A DNA stretch of 28,973 nt, from the NCBI GenBank assembly GCA_000432515.1, contig HF996032.1, positions 1 through 28,973 of the forward strand, written 5' to 3'. Below, piece by piece: positions 14,657 through 24,029 of this stretch; the stretch's first letter is position 1, and each line of letters starts with the position of its first letter. Both the position numbers and the translations under genes were made by a program. Under the pieces are notes generated by a model. It worked only from the letters and a program-made list of their open reading frames with translations, ran no database searches and was not told where the DNA came from. Origin of the DNA: Bacteroides sp. CAG:545 (lineage in GTDB: Bacteria; Bacteroidota; Bacteroidia; Bacteroidales; UBA932).

Positions 14657-15691
14657 ATGAATAATATAAGAATTGTAGAACTCATTGCGGCAAGCGCATT
14701 CGCCGCGGCTTTCGTTTTCACCGGTTGTGCAAAATCGGAGAAGACTCTGCCTTTCGAAGATGAAGAACGCTATGTGGATGCCTGGGTCAGCCAGAAACAT
14801 CCCGAAGCGAAAAAGACGGAACTTGGAATATATATATTGGACGACAAAGCCGGTGACGGAGAAGTCTTCAACTCTCAGAAATTCGTGATGGTACATTGCA
14901 CCGTAAGGGACATGGACGGCAACATCACTACCACCAACAGCAAGAAACTCGCACAGCAACTCGGCAAATACGAGAAGTCGCATTATTATGGAACATCGTC
15001 CTGGCCTACATACAGCAACAGCCTTCCGGTCGGCGTGGAGGACATGCTGAAAGGAATGAGGGTAGGAGGCACAAGACGTGCGCTCATCCCGTCCTGGCTC
15101 ATGACCACGACAAGATACAAGACTCCGGCCGACTATCTCAAGCATTCGAACGACAATTCCACTGCGGTATATGAACTCACTCTCGCAGGCATCACTGAGA
15201 ACATATTGAAATCCCAGATCGATAGCATGCAGATCTACGGCGCGAAGTATCTGGGCGGAGTCGATTCATTGTCCTGGGGCTTCTACTACAAGCAGACGAA
15301 AGCTCCGGATGACACTGTTTCATTCCCTTCTGACACAAGCATTTACATAAACTATACAGGAAGATTGCTGAACAGGCAGGTGTTCGACACGACCATCAAG
15401 GACACCGCCAAGTTCTATAATATCTACAGCTCATCGAGTACATATGCTCCGGTGAAAATCTCCTGGGGAGAGAACTTCACGGATATAAAGTTGTATTCAA
15501 GCAGCTCATCGGACGGCTCCTCCGTCATCAACGGATTCTCCAAGACCCTGTGGCAGATGCGCAAGCACGAAAAAGGCGTGGGCATGTTCTTCTCCGCATA
15601 CGGCTATGACTACAGCGGAAGCGGAAACACCATCCCGGCATATGCGCCGCTCGTATTTGAAATCGAAATTGTAGATAAACCGAAAGAGTAG
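14657..15691 (+). CDS. FKBP-type peptidyl-prolyl isomerase lipoprotein (two domains)
   Basis: A 344-residue lipoprotein with lipobox FTGC (around residue 24). It has two FKBP-like modules: the first at about 75-180 (VHCTVRDMDGNITTTNS, PVGVEDMLKGMRVGGTRRALIPSWL), the second at about 220-342 (YINYTGRLLNRQVFDTT, FSKTLWQMRKHEKGVGMFF, IPAYAPLVFEIEIVD). It is likely an outer-membrane-anchored folding factor, working with the single-domain paralogue directly upstream. A TTG at 14651 is also in frame, but ATG at 14657 gives the more usual start (MNNIRIVEL). It starts 18 nt after the previous stop and ends 13 nt before the MATE gene. Confidence 0.85.
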   Translation: MNNIRIVELIAASAFAAAFVFTGCAKSEKTLPFEDEERYVDAWVSQKHPEAKKTELGIYILDDKAGDGEVFNSQKFVMVHCTVRDMDGNITTTNSKKLAQQLGKYEKSHYYGTSSWPTYSNSLPVGVEDMLKGMRVGGTRRALIPSWLMTTTRYKTPADYLKHSNDNSTAVYELTLAGITENILKSQIDSMQIYGAKYLGGVDSLSWGFYYKQTKAPDDTVSFPSDTSIYINYTGRLLNRQVFDTTIKDTAKFYNIYSSSSTYAPVKISWGENFTDIKLYSSSSSDGSSVINGFSKTLWQMRKHEKGVGMFFSAYGYDYSGSGNTIPAYAPLVFEIEIVDKPKE

Positions 15692-15704
15692 CAGGAGGAA
15701 TTGA

Positions 15705-17120
15705 ATGGCTGTTTCAGGAACTGTTCCTACAGAACTTGGAGATAAGAGAATACGCGATTTGCTTATGCAGTATGCAGTCCCGGCTATTATAGCCATGACT
15801 GCATCTTCTCTGTATAATATGGTCGACAGCATCTACATCGGCCATATAAAGGACGTCGGCTCGTATGCCATCTCAGGCCTTGCTGTCACATTCCCGTTCA
15901 TGAACCTTTCCACGGCACTCGGAACGCTCGTGGGCGTCGGCGCATCGACGATATTGTCAATGTTGCTCGGCCAGCGCAACTACGAGGCTTCCCGCAAGGT
16001 TCTGGTCAATGAAATTGTGCTCAATGTGCTGATCGGTCTGTCATTCACATTGGTATCCCTGGCATTTCTGGACCCTATTCTCGGGTTCTTCGGCGCTAGC
16101 GAAAACACATTGCCTTTCGCACGGGACTATATGGTGATCATCCTCATAGGCAATGTGATCACACATCTGTATTTCGGATTGAACAATATGATACGCGCTT
16201 CGGGCAATCCGAAGTTGGCGATGGGGCTTACCATTTTCACGGTCGTATCCAACACGATCCTGGACCCGATATTCATATTCGTCCTGGATATGGGCATAAA
16301 GGGCGCCGCCTTGGCTACCGTGCTCTGCCAGCTCTTGGCAATGTTGTACACATTCAAGTACTTCCTCGATGAGCGCAACTATCTCCACATCCCTAAGCGT
16401 CTGAGAGACTACAAGTTGGATCTGAGAATCGCCAAAGATTCATTGACCATAGGCATGGGCCCGTTCCTGATGAACTCGGCGGCCTGCATCGTCACCCTCT
16501 TCATTAATCAGCAGCTGCTCAAATACGGAGGCGACCTTGCCATCGGCGCGTACGGAATCGTGAACCGTATCTCGTTCCTGTTCATTATGGTCAATATGGG
16601 TTTCAACCAGGGAATGCAGCCTATCGCAGGCTATAATTTCGGCGCGAGAAAATACAGCAGAGTGAGACGGGTGTTCAAACTTACCGTGATCTGTACCACG
16701 TCAGTGACATGCTTCGGCTTTCTGGTTTCGGAACTCTGCCCGGATATCGCGATATCACTGTTTACCAGTGATCCGGAACTCAAAGCATTGGCCGACAAGG
16801 GATTGAGGATGATAAACCTTGCCTTTCCTCTCGTGGGATTCCAGATGGCGACCACCAATTTCTTCCAGAGTCTGGGCATGGTGCACAAGTCCATTTTCCT
16901 GTCATTGTGCCGACAGCTCCTTTTCCTCGTGCCGCTGATTTATTTCCTGCCGGTGTTCTTCGGGCATAAAGGAGTTTGGATGAGTTTTCCGATTGCAGAC
17001 ACGTTGTCCATCATAATGGCTGCCATATTGCTGGCAGCGCTTTTCCGCAAATTCCGTAAACTCAATGACGGTGACGACCCGGATATTTTAGGAAGTAAAA
17101 TGAAATTCAAGGAGGCTTGA
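15705..17120 (+). CDS. MATE family efflux transporter
   Basis: A 471-residue multidrug and toxin extrusion protein with about 12 transmembrane helices in two similar halves. Typical segments are AVPAIIAMTASSLYNMVDSI near the N-terminus, LGTLVGVGASTILSMLLG, NNMIRASGNPKLAM at the end of the first half, and FNQGMQPIAGYNFGARK in the second. It probably exports an organic cation or drug by sodium or proton antiport in the inner membrane; the substrate is unknown. The start is supported by GCAGGAGGA 7 nt upstream, a strong ribosome binding site for this phylum. It is the fourth gene of the operon, and the next one starts 2 nt after its stop. Confidence 0.93.
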   Translation: MAVSGTVPTELGDKRIRDLLMQYAVPAIIAMTASSLYNMVDSIYIGHIKDVGSYAISGLAVTFPFMNLSTALGTLVGVGASTILSMLLGQRNYEASRKVLVNEIVLNVLIGLSFTLVSLAFLDPILGFFGASENTLPFARDYMVIILIGNVITHLYFGLNNMIRASGNPKLAMGLTIFTVVSNTILDPIFIFVLDMGIKGAALATVLCQLLAMLYTFKYFLDERNYLHIPKRLRDYKLDLRIAKDSLTIGMGPFLMNSAACIVTLFINQQLLKYGGDLAIGAYGIVNRISFLFIMVNMGFNQGMQPIAGYNFGARKYSRVRRVFKLTVICTTSVTCFGFLVSELCPDIAISLFTSDPELKALADKGLRMINLAFPLVGFQMATTNFFQSLGMVHKSIFLSLCRQLLFLVPLIYFLPVFFGHKGVWMSFPIADTLSIIMAAILLAALFRKFRKLNDGDDPDILGSKMKFKEA

Positions 17121-17122
17121 TT

Positions 17123-17773
17123 ATGGAAGACAAGAAATTGATAATCAATGTCGGACGCCAGTTCGGAAGTGGCGGAAAACTGGTAGCCTTGGCTTTGGGC
17201 AAGAAACTCGGTATCCCTGTCTATGACCAGGAACTCATTTCCAAGGCAGCGGAGCAGAGCGGCTTCAGCAAAGAACTGTTTGCCAAGAGTGACGAGAAGA
17301 GAAATCTCCTCGCATTGTCCAGTTTCATCGTGGATGTCGGACGCTTCGGTTCGGCAGACAACTACGTGAGTGACAACCAGTTGTTCGTCATCCAGAGCAA
17401 TGTCATACGCTCCATCGCGGACAAGGGCTCTGCCATTTTCATCGGCCGTTGCGCAGATTACATCCTCCGTGACCGTCCATGTCTTGACGTCTTCATATCC
17501 GCTTCTGACGAAGTCCGCATCAAGCGAGTTGCAGAGCGTATGGGCATTACCCCCGAGCAGGCGGAGTCACTGATGCAGAAGAAGGACAGGACCAGGGAGA
17601 CCTATTACAATTACTTCACTTTCGGCAACTGGGGCGTCGCTTCCAATTATGACCTCTGCGTAGATTCGTCGGTTCTCGGGATTGACGGAACTGCCGATAT
17701 GATTATTGACTTTTGCCATAGGGCGAAACTTATAGATGATTTGCCGGGAGGCGTACAAGGAGAAACTGAATAA
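17123..17773 (+). CDS. Cytidylate kinase-like family protein
   Basis: A 216-residue P-loop protein of the cytidylate-kinase-like family (distinct from the classical Cmk). The N-terminal loop INVGRQFGSGGKLVAL carries GSGGK, followed by GIPVYDQELISKAAEQSG. The middle has FIGRCADYILRDRP and the lid region RIKRVAERMGIT...KKDRTRETYYNYFT. It is probably a nucleoside or nucleotide kinase in the cytoplasm, but the true substrate of this family is not settled. The ATG at 17123 is preferred over the in-frame TTG at 17117, because AAGGAGG (17109-17115) is correctly placed for it. It shares one nucleotide with the next gene (TAATG). Confidence 0.88.
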   Translation: MEDKKLIINVGRQFGSGGKLVALALGKKLGIPVYDQELISKAAEQSGFSKELFAKSDEKRNLLALSSFIVDVGRFGSADNYVSDNQLFVIQSNVIRSIADKGSAIFIGRCADYILRDRPCLDVFISASDEVRIKRVAERMGITPEQAESLMQKKDRTRETYYNYFTFGNWGVASNYDLCVDSSVLGIDGTADMIIDFCHRAKLIDDLPGGVQGETE

Positions 17774-19065
17774 TGACGGGAAGAAAACTCAGAATAGCAG
17801 CAGGATTGGCGTTGGTGACATTGACCGTAGGACTTTGTGTATCATTGTCTTCCACGGGGAAGGCGAGTGATATGCCGGCGCCTGAGCCTGTCTGTCTGAA
17901 TGAGACACTGTCAAATGAATTGTCGGACACATCCTCTCTCTCCGGTCTGGATTCGCGTATCGCTTCCTATATGCGTCAATGGTGTCTGCGTGGCGCTTCA
18001 CTCGCGATTATGCGTGGCGATTCGCTCCTGTATGCTAAAGGCTACGGCTGGGCAGATGAAGAAGCAGGAGTGCGGATGGCCCCGACCAATATCATGCGGG
18101 TGGCTTCCGTTTCCAAACTGCTGACCGCTACCGGAATAATGATGCTGCAGGAAAGAGGCAAACTCACATTGGCCGATACCGTCTTCGGTCCGAGCGGCAT
18201 TCTGAATGACTCTTTATATACCTCTATTATAAAGGACAAGAACTACTACAAAATCACCGTTGAGGACCTGCTGCGTCATAAGGGCGGTTTCACGTCTTAC
18301 GGAGGCGACCCGATGTTCTCCACGAGGACTATTATGATGCAGAACCATCTGGATACCCCGCCGGACCATGAGACATTGATGAAAACGCAGCTGAAGCGTC
18401 GTCTCCGTTTCGCGCCGGGCACTTCCCAGTATTATTCCAACTTCGGCTATCTCCTTCTCAGTATGATTGTCGAGAAAGTCTCAGGCATTGACTATGAGAC
18501 ATTTATGAGGGACAGCGTGCTTTACATGGCGGGCTGCTACGATATGCATATCGGCGGCAACTATTATGAGGACAAGCTCCCGAATGAAGTCCGTTACTAC
18601 AATGGAGCGGACACCTGTCTGGTGGAGGAATACAACAACAGCGGCAATATGGTGGAGCGCTGTTATGGCGGCAGTGATGTCAGAGCGCTTTCCGGAGCAG
18701 GCGCCTGGGTGACTTCTGTACCTGAACTCGCACGTTTCGTGGCGTCCATTGACGGAAGGCCGGAAATTCCGGACATCATCTCCGCGCAGAGTGTGGCCGA
18801 TATGACCCAGTGGTTCGATGAACAGACTTATTCTCTCGGCTGGAATGACACCAAGCCGACAGGGGAGTGGACCAGGACAGGGACACTGTCCGGAACAAGC
18901 GCATTGATAAAATATTATCCGGACGGCGAGTGCTGGATAATGGTCACCAACACAAGCACTTGGAAAGGTCCGGGCTTCACCCGTCAGACTGCCGCCCTCT
19001 TCCGCGACCTGCGCTCCCGTTATTCTTCCGCCCTTCCGGCGCGGAATCTCTTCCTCGCCAGATAG
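17773..19065 (+). CDS. Serine hydrolase, beta-lactamase/class C family
   Basis: A 430-residue exported protein of the beta-lactamase-related family (penicillin-binding-protein/esterase type). The N-terminal hydrophobic segment (about 7-26, IAAGLALVTLTVGLCVSL) is a signal peptide or anchor. The catalytic SxxK is in ASVSKLLTA (S112, K115), the YxN-like motif is YYSNFGYLLLSM (about 220-223), and RTGTLSG lies where the third K/HTG motif is expected. Likely acts in the periplasm on peptidoglycan peptides or an ester; true beta-lactamase activity is not implied. It is the last gene of the operon, overlapping the kinase-like gene by one base. Confidence 0.88.
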   Translation: MTGRKLRIAAGLALVTLTVGLCVSLSSTGKASDMPAPEPVCLNETLSNELSDTSSLSGLDSRIASYMRQWCLRGASLAIMRGDSLLYAKGYGWADEEAGVRMAPTNIMRVASVSKLLTATGIMMLQERGKLTLADTVFGPSGILNDSLYTSIIKDKNYYKITVEDLLRHKGGFTSYGGDPMFSTRTIMMQNHLDTPPDHETLMKTQLKRRLRFAPGTSQYYSNFGYLLLSMIVEKVSGIDYETFMRDSVLYMAGCYDMHIGGNYYEDKLPNEVRYYNGADTCLVEEYNNSGNMVERCYGGSDVRALSGAGAWVTSVPELARFVASIDGRPEIPDIISAQSVADMTQWFDEQTYSLGWNDTKPTGEWTRTGTLSGTSALIKYYPDGECWIMVTNTSTWKGPGFTRQTAALFRDLRSRYSSALPARNLFLAR

Positions 19066-19101
19066 ACGGTCAATGTCTGGTCTCACTTTACTCTGAATTT
19101 G

Positions 19102-19225
19102 GTTCATTTGTGTTCATTACTGATCGATTTTAGTCGATTATAATGTCAAAAGGTCGAATTTTTGGTATTTTGGAACAAATTTTCGATTAAATCGTTACAA
19201 TGTATTTTATTTTTTGATATATTCG
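19102..19225 (+). promoter_or_regulatory. Putative control region of the fimbria-type locus
   Basis: GTTCATT occurs at 19102 and 19112, and TCGATT at 19124 and 19134: two direct pairs each 10 bp apart, so on the same face of the helix. CGATT-A-AATCG follows at 19183-19193, and TATATTCG (19218-19225) is a one-mismatch -7 box about 75 nt before the first gene. This could be a regulator-binding array plus promoter. No -33 is clear. The gap 19066-19299 holds nothing else. Confidence 0.35.
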
Positions 19226-19299
19226 CACCGATAATAAAAACTGAGTTTCCGAGTCTGACCATTATAACCTCATATTCGGGGAACACTATTACCATTATT

Positions 19300-20517
19300 A
19301 TGAAACGACTAATAACCATTGTTTTGGCTTTGGTCTGTGTCAATGTTAGTGCGCAGCAGATGTCAGACACTCTGAGGATTTACTTCCGCCAGGGTTATTC
19401 CTCGTTCGACCCTTCCTACAAACATAATCAAGAAAGAGCCAAGGCATTCATTGACCGTGTAAACGACTTCAAGTCACAGTCTTCCGCCTTCGACATCCTC
19501 ACTGTAAACTACCACGCAGGAGCTTCTCCTGAAGGAACATTGGCCATAAACGAAAAGTTGGCTGCCAAAAGAAGTTCTACACTCACCGCTTATCTCAAAC
19601 GCTACATCGACTTTCCGGAGTCCATCATTCATGTACAGACCGTAAGCGAAGACTGGGCGGGACTTGCTCGGCTCGTGTCAGAGTCCGACATGAAAGAAAA
19701 GAATGAGGTGTTGGACCTTATCGCCAATGTGGACAATGACAAAGTGCTGAAGGCTGAACTGCAGCGACTTGCGGGCGGAAGACCTTGGAAGTATATGAAC
19801 GAGCATCTGTTCCCGGAGCTCAGGGCGTTCACGGTAATCGTGGAGGTCGGCGTCGAGAATCCCAAGCTGGATCTGCCTGAAATCGCGGACTCCGATGTGC
19901 AGCCGGCAAATGAATTCCCGCCTTTGGACGACAGCCTGACCGTGCCGATGCTGCGGCTGCCCGAGACGATACCTCTGCAGGAGTGGACACGAAAACTATA
20001 CATTAAGACCAATGCCATCGGATGGGCGATGTTCATATCCAATGTCGCAGTCGAAATCGACATTACGCCTCATCTTTCTTTTCAGCTCCCTATCTACTAC
20101 TCTGCGGTGGACTACTTCAGCCGCGAACTGAAATTCAGGACATTTGCCGTACAGCCTGAACTGCGCTGGTGGTTCAGCAAGCCTGACGGCCTCTTTGTGG
20201 GAGCGCACTTCGGAACAGCATACTTCAACTACGCCACCAAAGGTGACTGGCGTATCCAGACATATGACGGAGACAGACCTCTGTGGGGCGGCGGCCTTGC
20301 AGCAGGATACAGGATGCCTCTGTCCAAGCGCCATCCGAGATGGAATGTCGAATTCTCTATCGGCGCCGGAGTCTATGATGTCTATTACGACAAATTCTAC
20401 AACGAGAAAAATGGTCCTAAAGCCACCAACGGTCACACTACATTCGTAGGAATCGACCACGCGGCAGTATCATTTTCATACAGTTTCGATCTTAAGAAAA
20501 GGAGGGCGGAACGATGA
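19300..20517 (+). CDS. DUF3575 protein with OmpA-like N-terminal part
   Basis: A 405-residue envelope protein with a cleaved signal peptide (MKRLITIVLALVCVNVSAQ). Residues about 24-190 look OmpA-like (IYFRQGYSSFDPSYKHNQERA, YHAGASPEGTLAINEKLAAKRS). Residues about 225-405 form a DUF3575 domain with amphipathic beta strands (HLSFQLPIYYSAVDYF, YRMPLSKRHPRWNVEFSIGAGVYDVYYDKF, AVSFSYSF), consistent with an outer-membrane barrel. Such genes commonly head fimbrillin clusters in Bacteroidales, where they may anchor or support assembly. The frame stays open further upstream, but ATG at 19300 precedes the signal peptide. Its stop overlaps the next ATG by 4 nt. Confidence 0.85.
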   Translation: MKRLITIVLALVCVNVSAQQMSDTLRIYFRQGYSSFDPSYKHNQERAKAFIDRVNDFKSQSSAFDILTVNYHAGASPEGTLAINEKLAAKRSSTLTAYLKRYIDFPESIIHVQTVSEDWAGLARLVSESDMKEKNEVLDLIANVDNDKVLKAELQRLAGGRPWKYMNEHLFPELRAFTVIVEVGVENPKLDLPEIADSDVQPANEFPPLDDSLTVPMLRLPETIPLQEWTRKLYIKTNAIGWAMFISNVAVEIDITPHLSFQLPIYYSAVDYFSRELKFRTFAVQPELRWWFSKPDGLFVGAHFGTAYFNYATKGDWRIQTYDGDRPLWGGGLAAGYRMPLSKRHPRWNVEFSIGAGVYDVYYDKFYNEKNGPKATNGHTTFVGIDHAAVSFSYSFDLKKRRAER

Positions 20518-21629
20518 AAGACAGGACTGTTAAAATATTGGCCGCAATTCTGGCGGTGGTGCTTACAGCAGCATCCTGCGCGGTCCACGAATGGCCGGAA
20601 GAGCTTCCTGCCAATGCCACTCTCAAGCTTGATTTCAATACTGCATTGCCTCAGTTCCTTGTCATGGACCTGAATCAGGGAACCAGAGTCTCCAAGGACG
20701 GCAAGGACTACGAAATCCGCTATGTCATAGAGGCTTACAGAAAACTGAGCAACGGCGGTTATGACGCGGTTCCGTACAAACGCTTCACTTTCACCAAGGA
20801 GGATGTCTCCGACCTGAACCATGAAGTCACCATCAACATTGACGAAGGTACTTATATGTTCTACGTCTGGACCGATTTCGTCGAGAAGGGGACTGCAGCG
20901 GATTATTTCTACGACACGAGGAGTTTCCGCGAGATTACCATGAGGGGCGAACACGAGGGAAACAATGACTTCCGCGATGCTTTCGTCGGGCACAATGAAC
21001 TGACAATCACGCGTTACGGCTCGATGCTCCCTCCGGTCAGCGGCACCATAAATATGGAACGTCCGCTCGCCAAGTTCGAATTCATAACGACTGACCTCCA
21101 GGAGTTCATAACCAAGGTCATCACAGAGATGAACAAGAAGAAGGAGAACGAGGACAAGGTGTCCGGCGAACTCACCAAGAGTGCGGAGGATGCCGATGAT
21201 GATACCAAGGCTCCTGACGACACCAAGGGCGACGGGGACAGCAAGTCGCCGATCGTCGATCTGAAGAAGTACAATGTCGTCTTCTACTACACAGGCTACA
21301 TGCCGTCCAAGTTCAATATGTGGGACGACAAGCCGAACGACTCGAGTCTCGGCGTCCAGTTCCGTTCGGACATAACATTGATAGATGATCACAATGCCCG
21401 GCTCGGCTTCGATTACGTCCTCGTGAACGGCAAGGAGTCCAGCGTCATGGTAGCGGTAGGCCTGTTCGACGAAGAAGGCACCCGCCTGTCAATGACCAAT
21501 CCGATCGAGGTCCCTATCAAGCGAAGCATGCTGACCACCGTCAAGGGCAGCTTCCTCATGCAGGATACCGGCGGCGGCGTCGCCATCGACCCTGACTTCG
21601 AAGGTGAGTTCAATATTATAATCAAGTGA
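20514..21629 (+). CDS. DUF6562/Mfa2-like lipoprotein of a fimbria-type locus
   Basis: A 371-residue lipoprotein with lipobox TAASC (C22). The body resembles fimbrillin-associated proteins: HEVTINIDEGTYMFYVWTDF, INMERPLAKFEF, and a C-terminal TTVKGSFLM..GGGVAIDPDFEGEFNI, typical of DUF6562. Mfa2/FimB-type proteins anchor fimbriae and limit their length, so an anchor role is likely but inferred. Odd feature: residues 206-246 form a highly charged Lys/Asp/Glu linker (NKKKENEDK, EDADDDTKAPDD) inserted within the second domain. The start overlaps the DUF3575 gene by 4 nt (ATGA), so the two are coupled. Confidence 0.8.
   Translation: MKDRTVKILAAILAVVLTAASCAVHEWPEELPANATLKLDFNTALPQFLVMDLNQGTRVSKDGKDYEIRYVIEAYRKLSNGGYDAVPYKRFTFTKEDVSDLNHEVTINIDEGTYMFYVWTDFVEKGTAADYFYDTRSFREITMRGEHEGNNDFRDAFVGHNELTITRYGSMLPPVSGTINMERPLAKFEFITTDLQEFITKVITEMNKKKENEDKVSGELTKSAEDADDDTKAPDDTKGDGDSKSPIVDLKKYNVVFYYTGYMPSKFNMWDDKPNDSSLGVQFRSDITLIDDHNARLGFDYVLVNGKESSVMVAVGLFDEEGTRLSMTNPIEVPIKRSMLTTVKGSFLMQDTGGGVAIDPDFEGEFNIIIK
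21129..21251. other. Charged low-complexity linker in the Mfa2-like protein
   Basis: Encodes about 41 residues made mostly of Lys, Asp, Glu, Ser and Thr, between strands ending EFITKVITEM and starting KKYNVVFYY. It interrupts an otherwise compact beta domain and may be a surface loop. Confidence 0.6.
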
Positions 21630-21677
21630 TAGACAAAATCTTAAACGAAACATATAAATTAAATAATCAATAAAACT

Positions 21678-24002
21678 ATGAACAAGAATTTATTCAAAAC
21701 TTTCGCTATCGCAGCAATGGCTGTGCTGGCAGGTGCCTGCGCGAAAGAGCAGGTAGGCCCTATTGATGGGGAAACCACTGAAGTGTCATTTAATGTGGAG
21801 GTCCCAGGAGTATCAGTAGCAACTAAAGGCATTTCGGATGCTGCATCTGTGGATGAGTTGGTGTTCCAGGCATTATTGCAACATAAGTACACGGATCCAG
21901 AAACAAATAAACACGTGACGGAATATATCCCTGTTCCAGCATTGACGAAGGTGGTGCCAGTAGTTGACAAAAAAGCAAGTATAACGGCCAGCCTTGTGAA
22001 AGGACAATTTTATCAGTTTATTTTTTGGGCGCAGAAAAAAGGTACAGGTTATTATAATGTTAATACGGAAGAACTGAGTAACATTGATTTGCGTACAATA
22101 ACACTTGATTATAAAAATGTGAAGACGAATGATGAATCCTTGGATGCATTTTATGCAGTGGCAGGCCCAACGAAAGGTAGAGAATTTTCAACTGATGTAA
22201 AACTGAAGAGAGCATTGGCGCAAATTAATTTTGGTTCTGAAAAATCTGATCGGCAAGATGCAAAGGTTTCTCAGGCTTCGATAACACTTAAGAATGTTCC
22301 GACAACATTTTATCCTTTATTGGCTGCTACTCACTCTGCTTGTGGAAATTTCAGCGATCAGGATATCGTATTGTCTGATAATGATGTTATGGCGGAACCA
22401 CTTTCTGTAAATTCTGTCAACTATGATTATCTTGCAACGACCTATGTATTTGCGCCCAAGAATGACCCAATTCTTGTGGATGCGTCTGCGGTATTTAAAT
22501 TTGAAACGGGAAAAACCACTAATGTTAAAGTTCCGAATGTCTCTGTGATGCAGAATTTTAGAACTAATATTGTCGGTAATCTTCTTCTTGCTAATGCGGA
22601 ATGGAACGTGATTATTAATCCGGACTTCCAGAGCGGTGACATTGCATATGACGCTGTAAGTGCTGGTTTAGCGAAGGGTACAACCGTTACTCTTTCTGAA
22701 GATTACAAAGTGTTGAAAGACAATTGGGCAGGAATTAATATTCCGGTTGGTGTTGAAAGTATTTTTAATCTCAATGGACATAGATTTGCTAATGAGGATA
22801 ATGGTAAGACAGCTGATGCCAAGTCAGCGTTGGTGGTGAAAGGTAAACTTACAATCAATGGAGATGGAGACGTATTTTGCGAAGGAAATACTGAAAGAAA
22901 ACCAGATGTAGAAAAGCAACCATCCAATACTTGCATCAGCGTTTTGGAAGGTGGCCATCTTATAATCAACGGTGGTAACTATAGCGTCGGGACTGACGTT
23001 GACAAAAAGTGTAATGCTACGATTTATGTGGAAAATATAGGTAAAGCAGGTAAGGTCGAGATCTATGGCGGTACTTTCACAAATGCGAAAGGAAACAATG
23101 GCCATAGTTTTGTCCTTAATCAGGATGACCAGTTGACCGAAAAATGTATTACAGTTTATGGTGGTACATTCATCGGTTTCAACCCTGCTGACAATGAATC
23201 TGATGGCCCTCATACTAATTATGTGGCTGAAGGCTACAAGTCTGTGAAAATAAGCGAATCTCCAGAGACTTGGCAAGTCGAGGAGATCCCTGCTGTTACT
23301 ACGCAGGAGGCCTTTGCATCTGCTGTTACTGAAGCAAATGCAACGGTCAAACTGGCAGAAGGAACATATACCTTACCGTCAACTATCGGCAGCGGCGTGA
23401 CTATTTTAGGCCCAGAAAGTGGCTCTGCTGTCATAATTGATATGGAAGATAAAACGGTACCTGGATATAATGCGGTTTCATTCAAGAATATGTCTTTCAA
23501 AGTTGGAAATGCGGATTATAAGGGCTTTCAGCACAGTGAAAAACTTGTCTTTGACGGATGTACATTTGAGGGGCAGGTTGTAGCTTATGGTACTCCTGAG
23601 ACATACAAGAATTGTACATTTATTCAGTCGGGTGACCAGTATTGTTTGAGAATCTATGGCTCATCAAAGACTATTATTCAGGACTGCAAGTTTAAAAATA
23701 CCTTGGGCAAGGCTATCTTGATTTATAATGAGGGAACTGTAAAAAAATTCGATGTTACCGTTGATGGATGTAACATGACAGCTGATCAAAAGATATCAGG
23801 AAAAACCGCTATTCAGATGCATACTGAATTGGGTATTTCCGGGACTCTTACTATTAAGAATACGACGGTCACTGGATTTGATTCTTCAATCAATGGTGGT
23901 TTGTGGTGGGAAGGGATTAACAATGTTACGACAACACCGAAACCAACTACTAAAAAATTCAATATCACGGTGGATGGAAATCAGGTCCAAACAGCAGAAT
24001 AG
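21678..24002 (+). CDS. Fimbrillin-like lipoprotein with C-terminal beta-helix (paralogue 1)
   Basis: A 774-residue surface lipoprotein (signal peptide to C21, LAGACAKEQ). The N-terminal ~315 residues resemble DUF6562/fimbrillin-like proteins: LKRALAQINF in the place of the RPxAxxxF motif and VMQNFRTNIVGNLLLANAEWNV at the end. From about 350 on there are short repeating strands with Asn and Gly at the turns (LVVKGKLTINGDGDV, HLIINGGNYSV, KVEIYGGTF, EKLVFDGCTFEG), which indicate a right-handed beta-helix in two sections joined by TNYVAEGYKSVKI. Likely an adhesin or fimbrial subunit. Base composition is visibly more AT-rich than the genes before it. It starts 48 nt after the Mfa2-like gene and is the most diverged of the three paralogues. 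Confidence 0.78.
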   Translation: MNKNLFKTFAIAAMAVLAGACAKEQVGPIDGETTEVSFNVEVPGVSVATKGISDAASVDELVFQALLQHKYTDPETNKHVTEYIPVPALTKVVPVVDKKASITASLVKGQFYQFIFWAQKKGTGYYNVNTEELSNIDLRTITLDYKNVKTNDESLDAFYAVAGPTKGREFSTDVKLKRALAQINFGSEKSDRQDAKVSQASITLKNVPTTFYPLLAATHSACGNFSDQDIVLSDNDVMAEPLSVNSVNYDYLATTYVFAPKNDPILVDASAVFKFETGKTTNVKVPNVSVMQNFRTNIVGNLLLANAEWNVIINPDFQSGDIAYDAVSAGLAKGTTVTLSEDYKVLKDNWAGINIPVGVESIFNLNGHRFANEDNGKTADAKSALVVKGKLTINGDGDVFCEGNTERKPDVEKQPSNTCISVLEGGHLIINGGNYSVGTDVDKKCNATIYVENIGKAGKVEIYGGTFTNAKGNNGHSFVLNQDDQLTEKCITVYGGTFIGFNPADNESDGPHTNYVAEGYKSVKISESPETWQVEEIPAVTTQEAFASAVTEANATVKLAEGTYTLPSTIGSGVTILGPESGSAVIIDMEDKTVPGYNAVSFKNMSFKVGNADYKGFQHSEKLVFDGCTFEGQVVAYGTPETYKNCTFIQSGDQYCLRIYGSSKTIIQDCKFKNTLGKAILIYNEGTVKKFDVTVDGCNMTADQKISGKTAIQMHTELGISGTLTIKNTTVTGFDSSINGGLWWEGINNVTTTPKPTTKKFNITVDGNQVQTAE

Positions 24003-24029
24003 CTCAAAAATTAACAAACGATAACCAAT

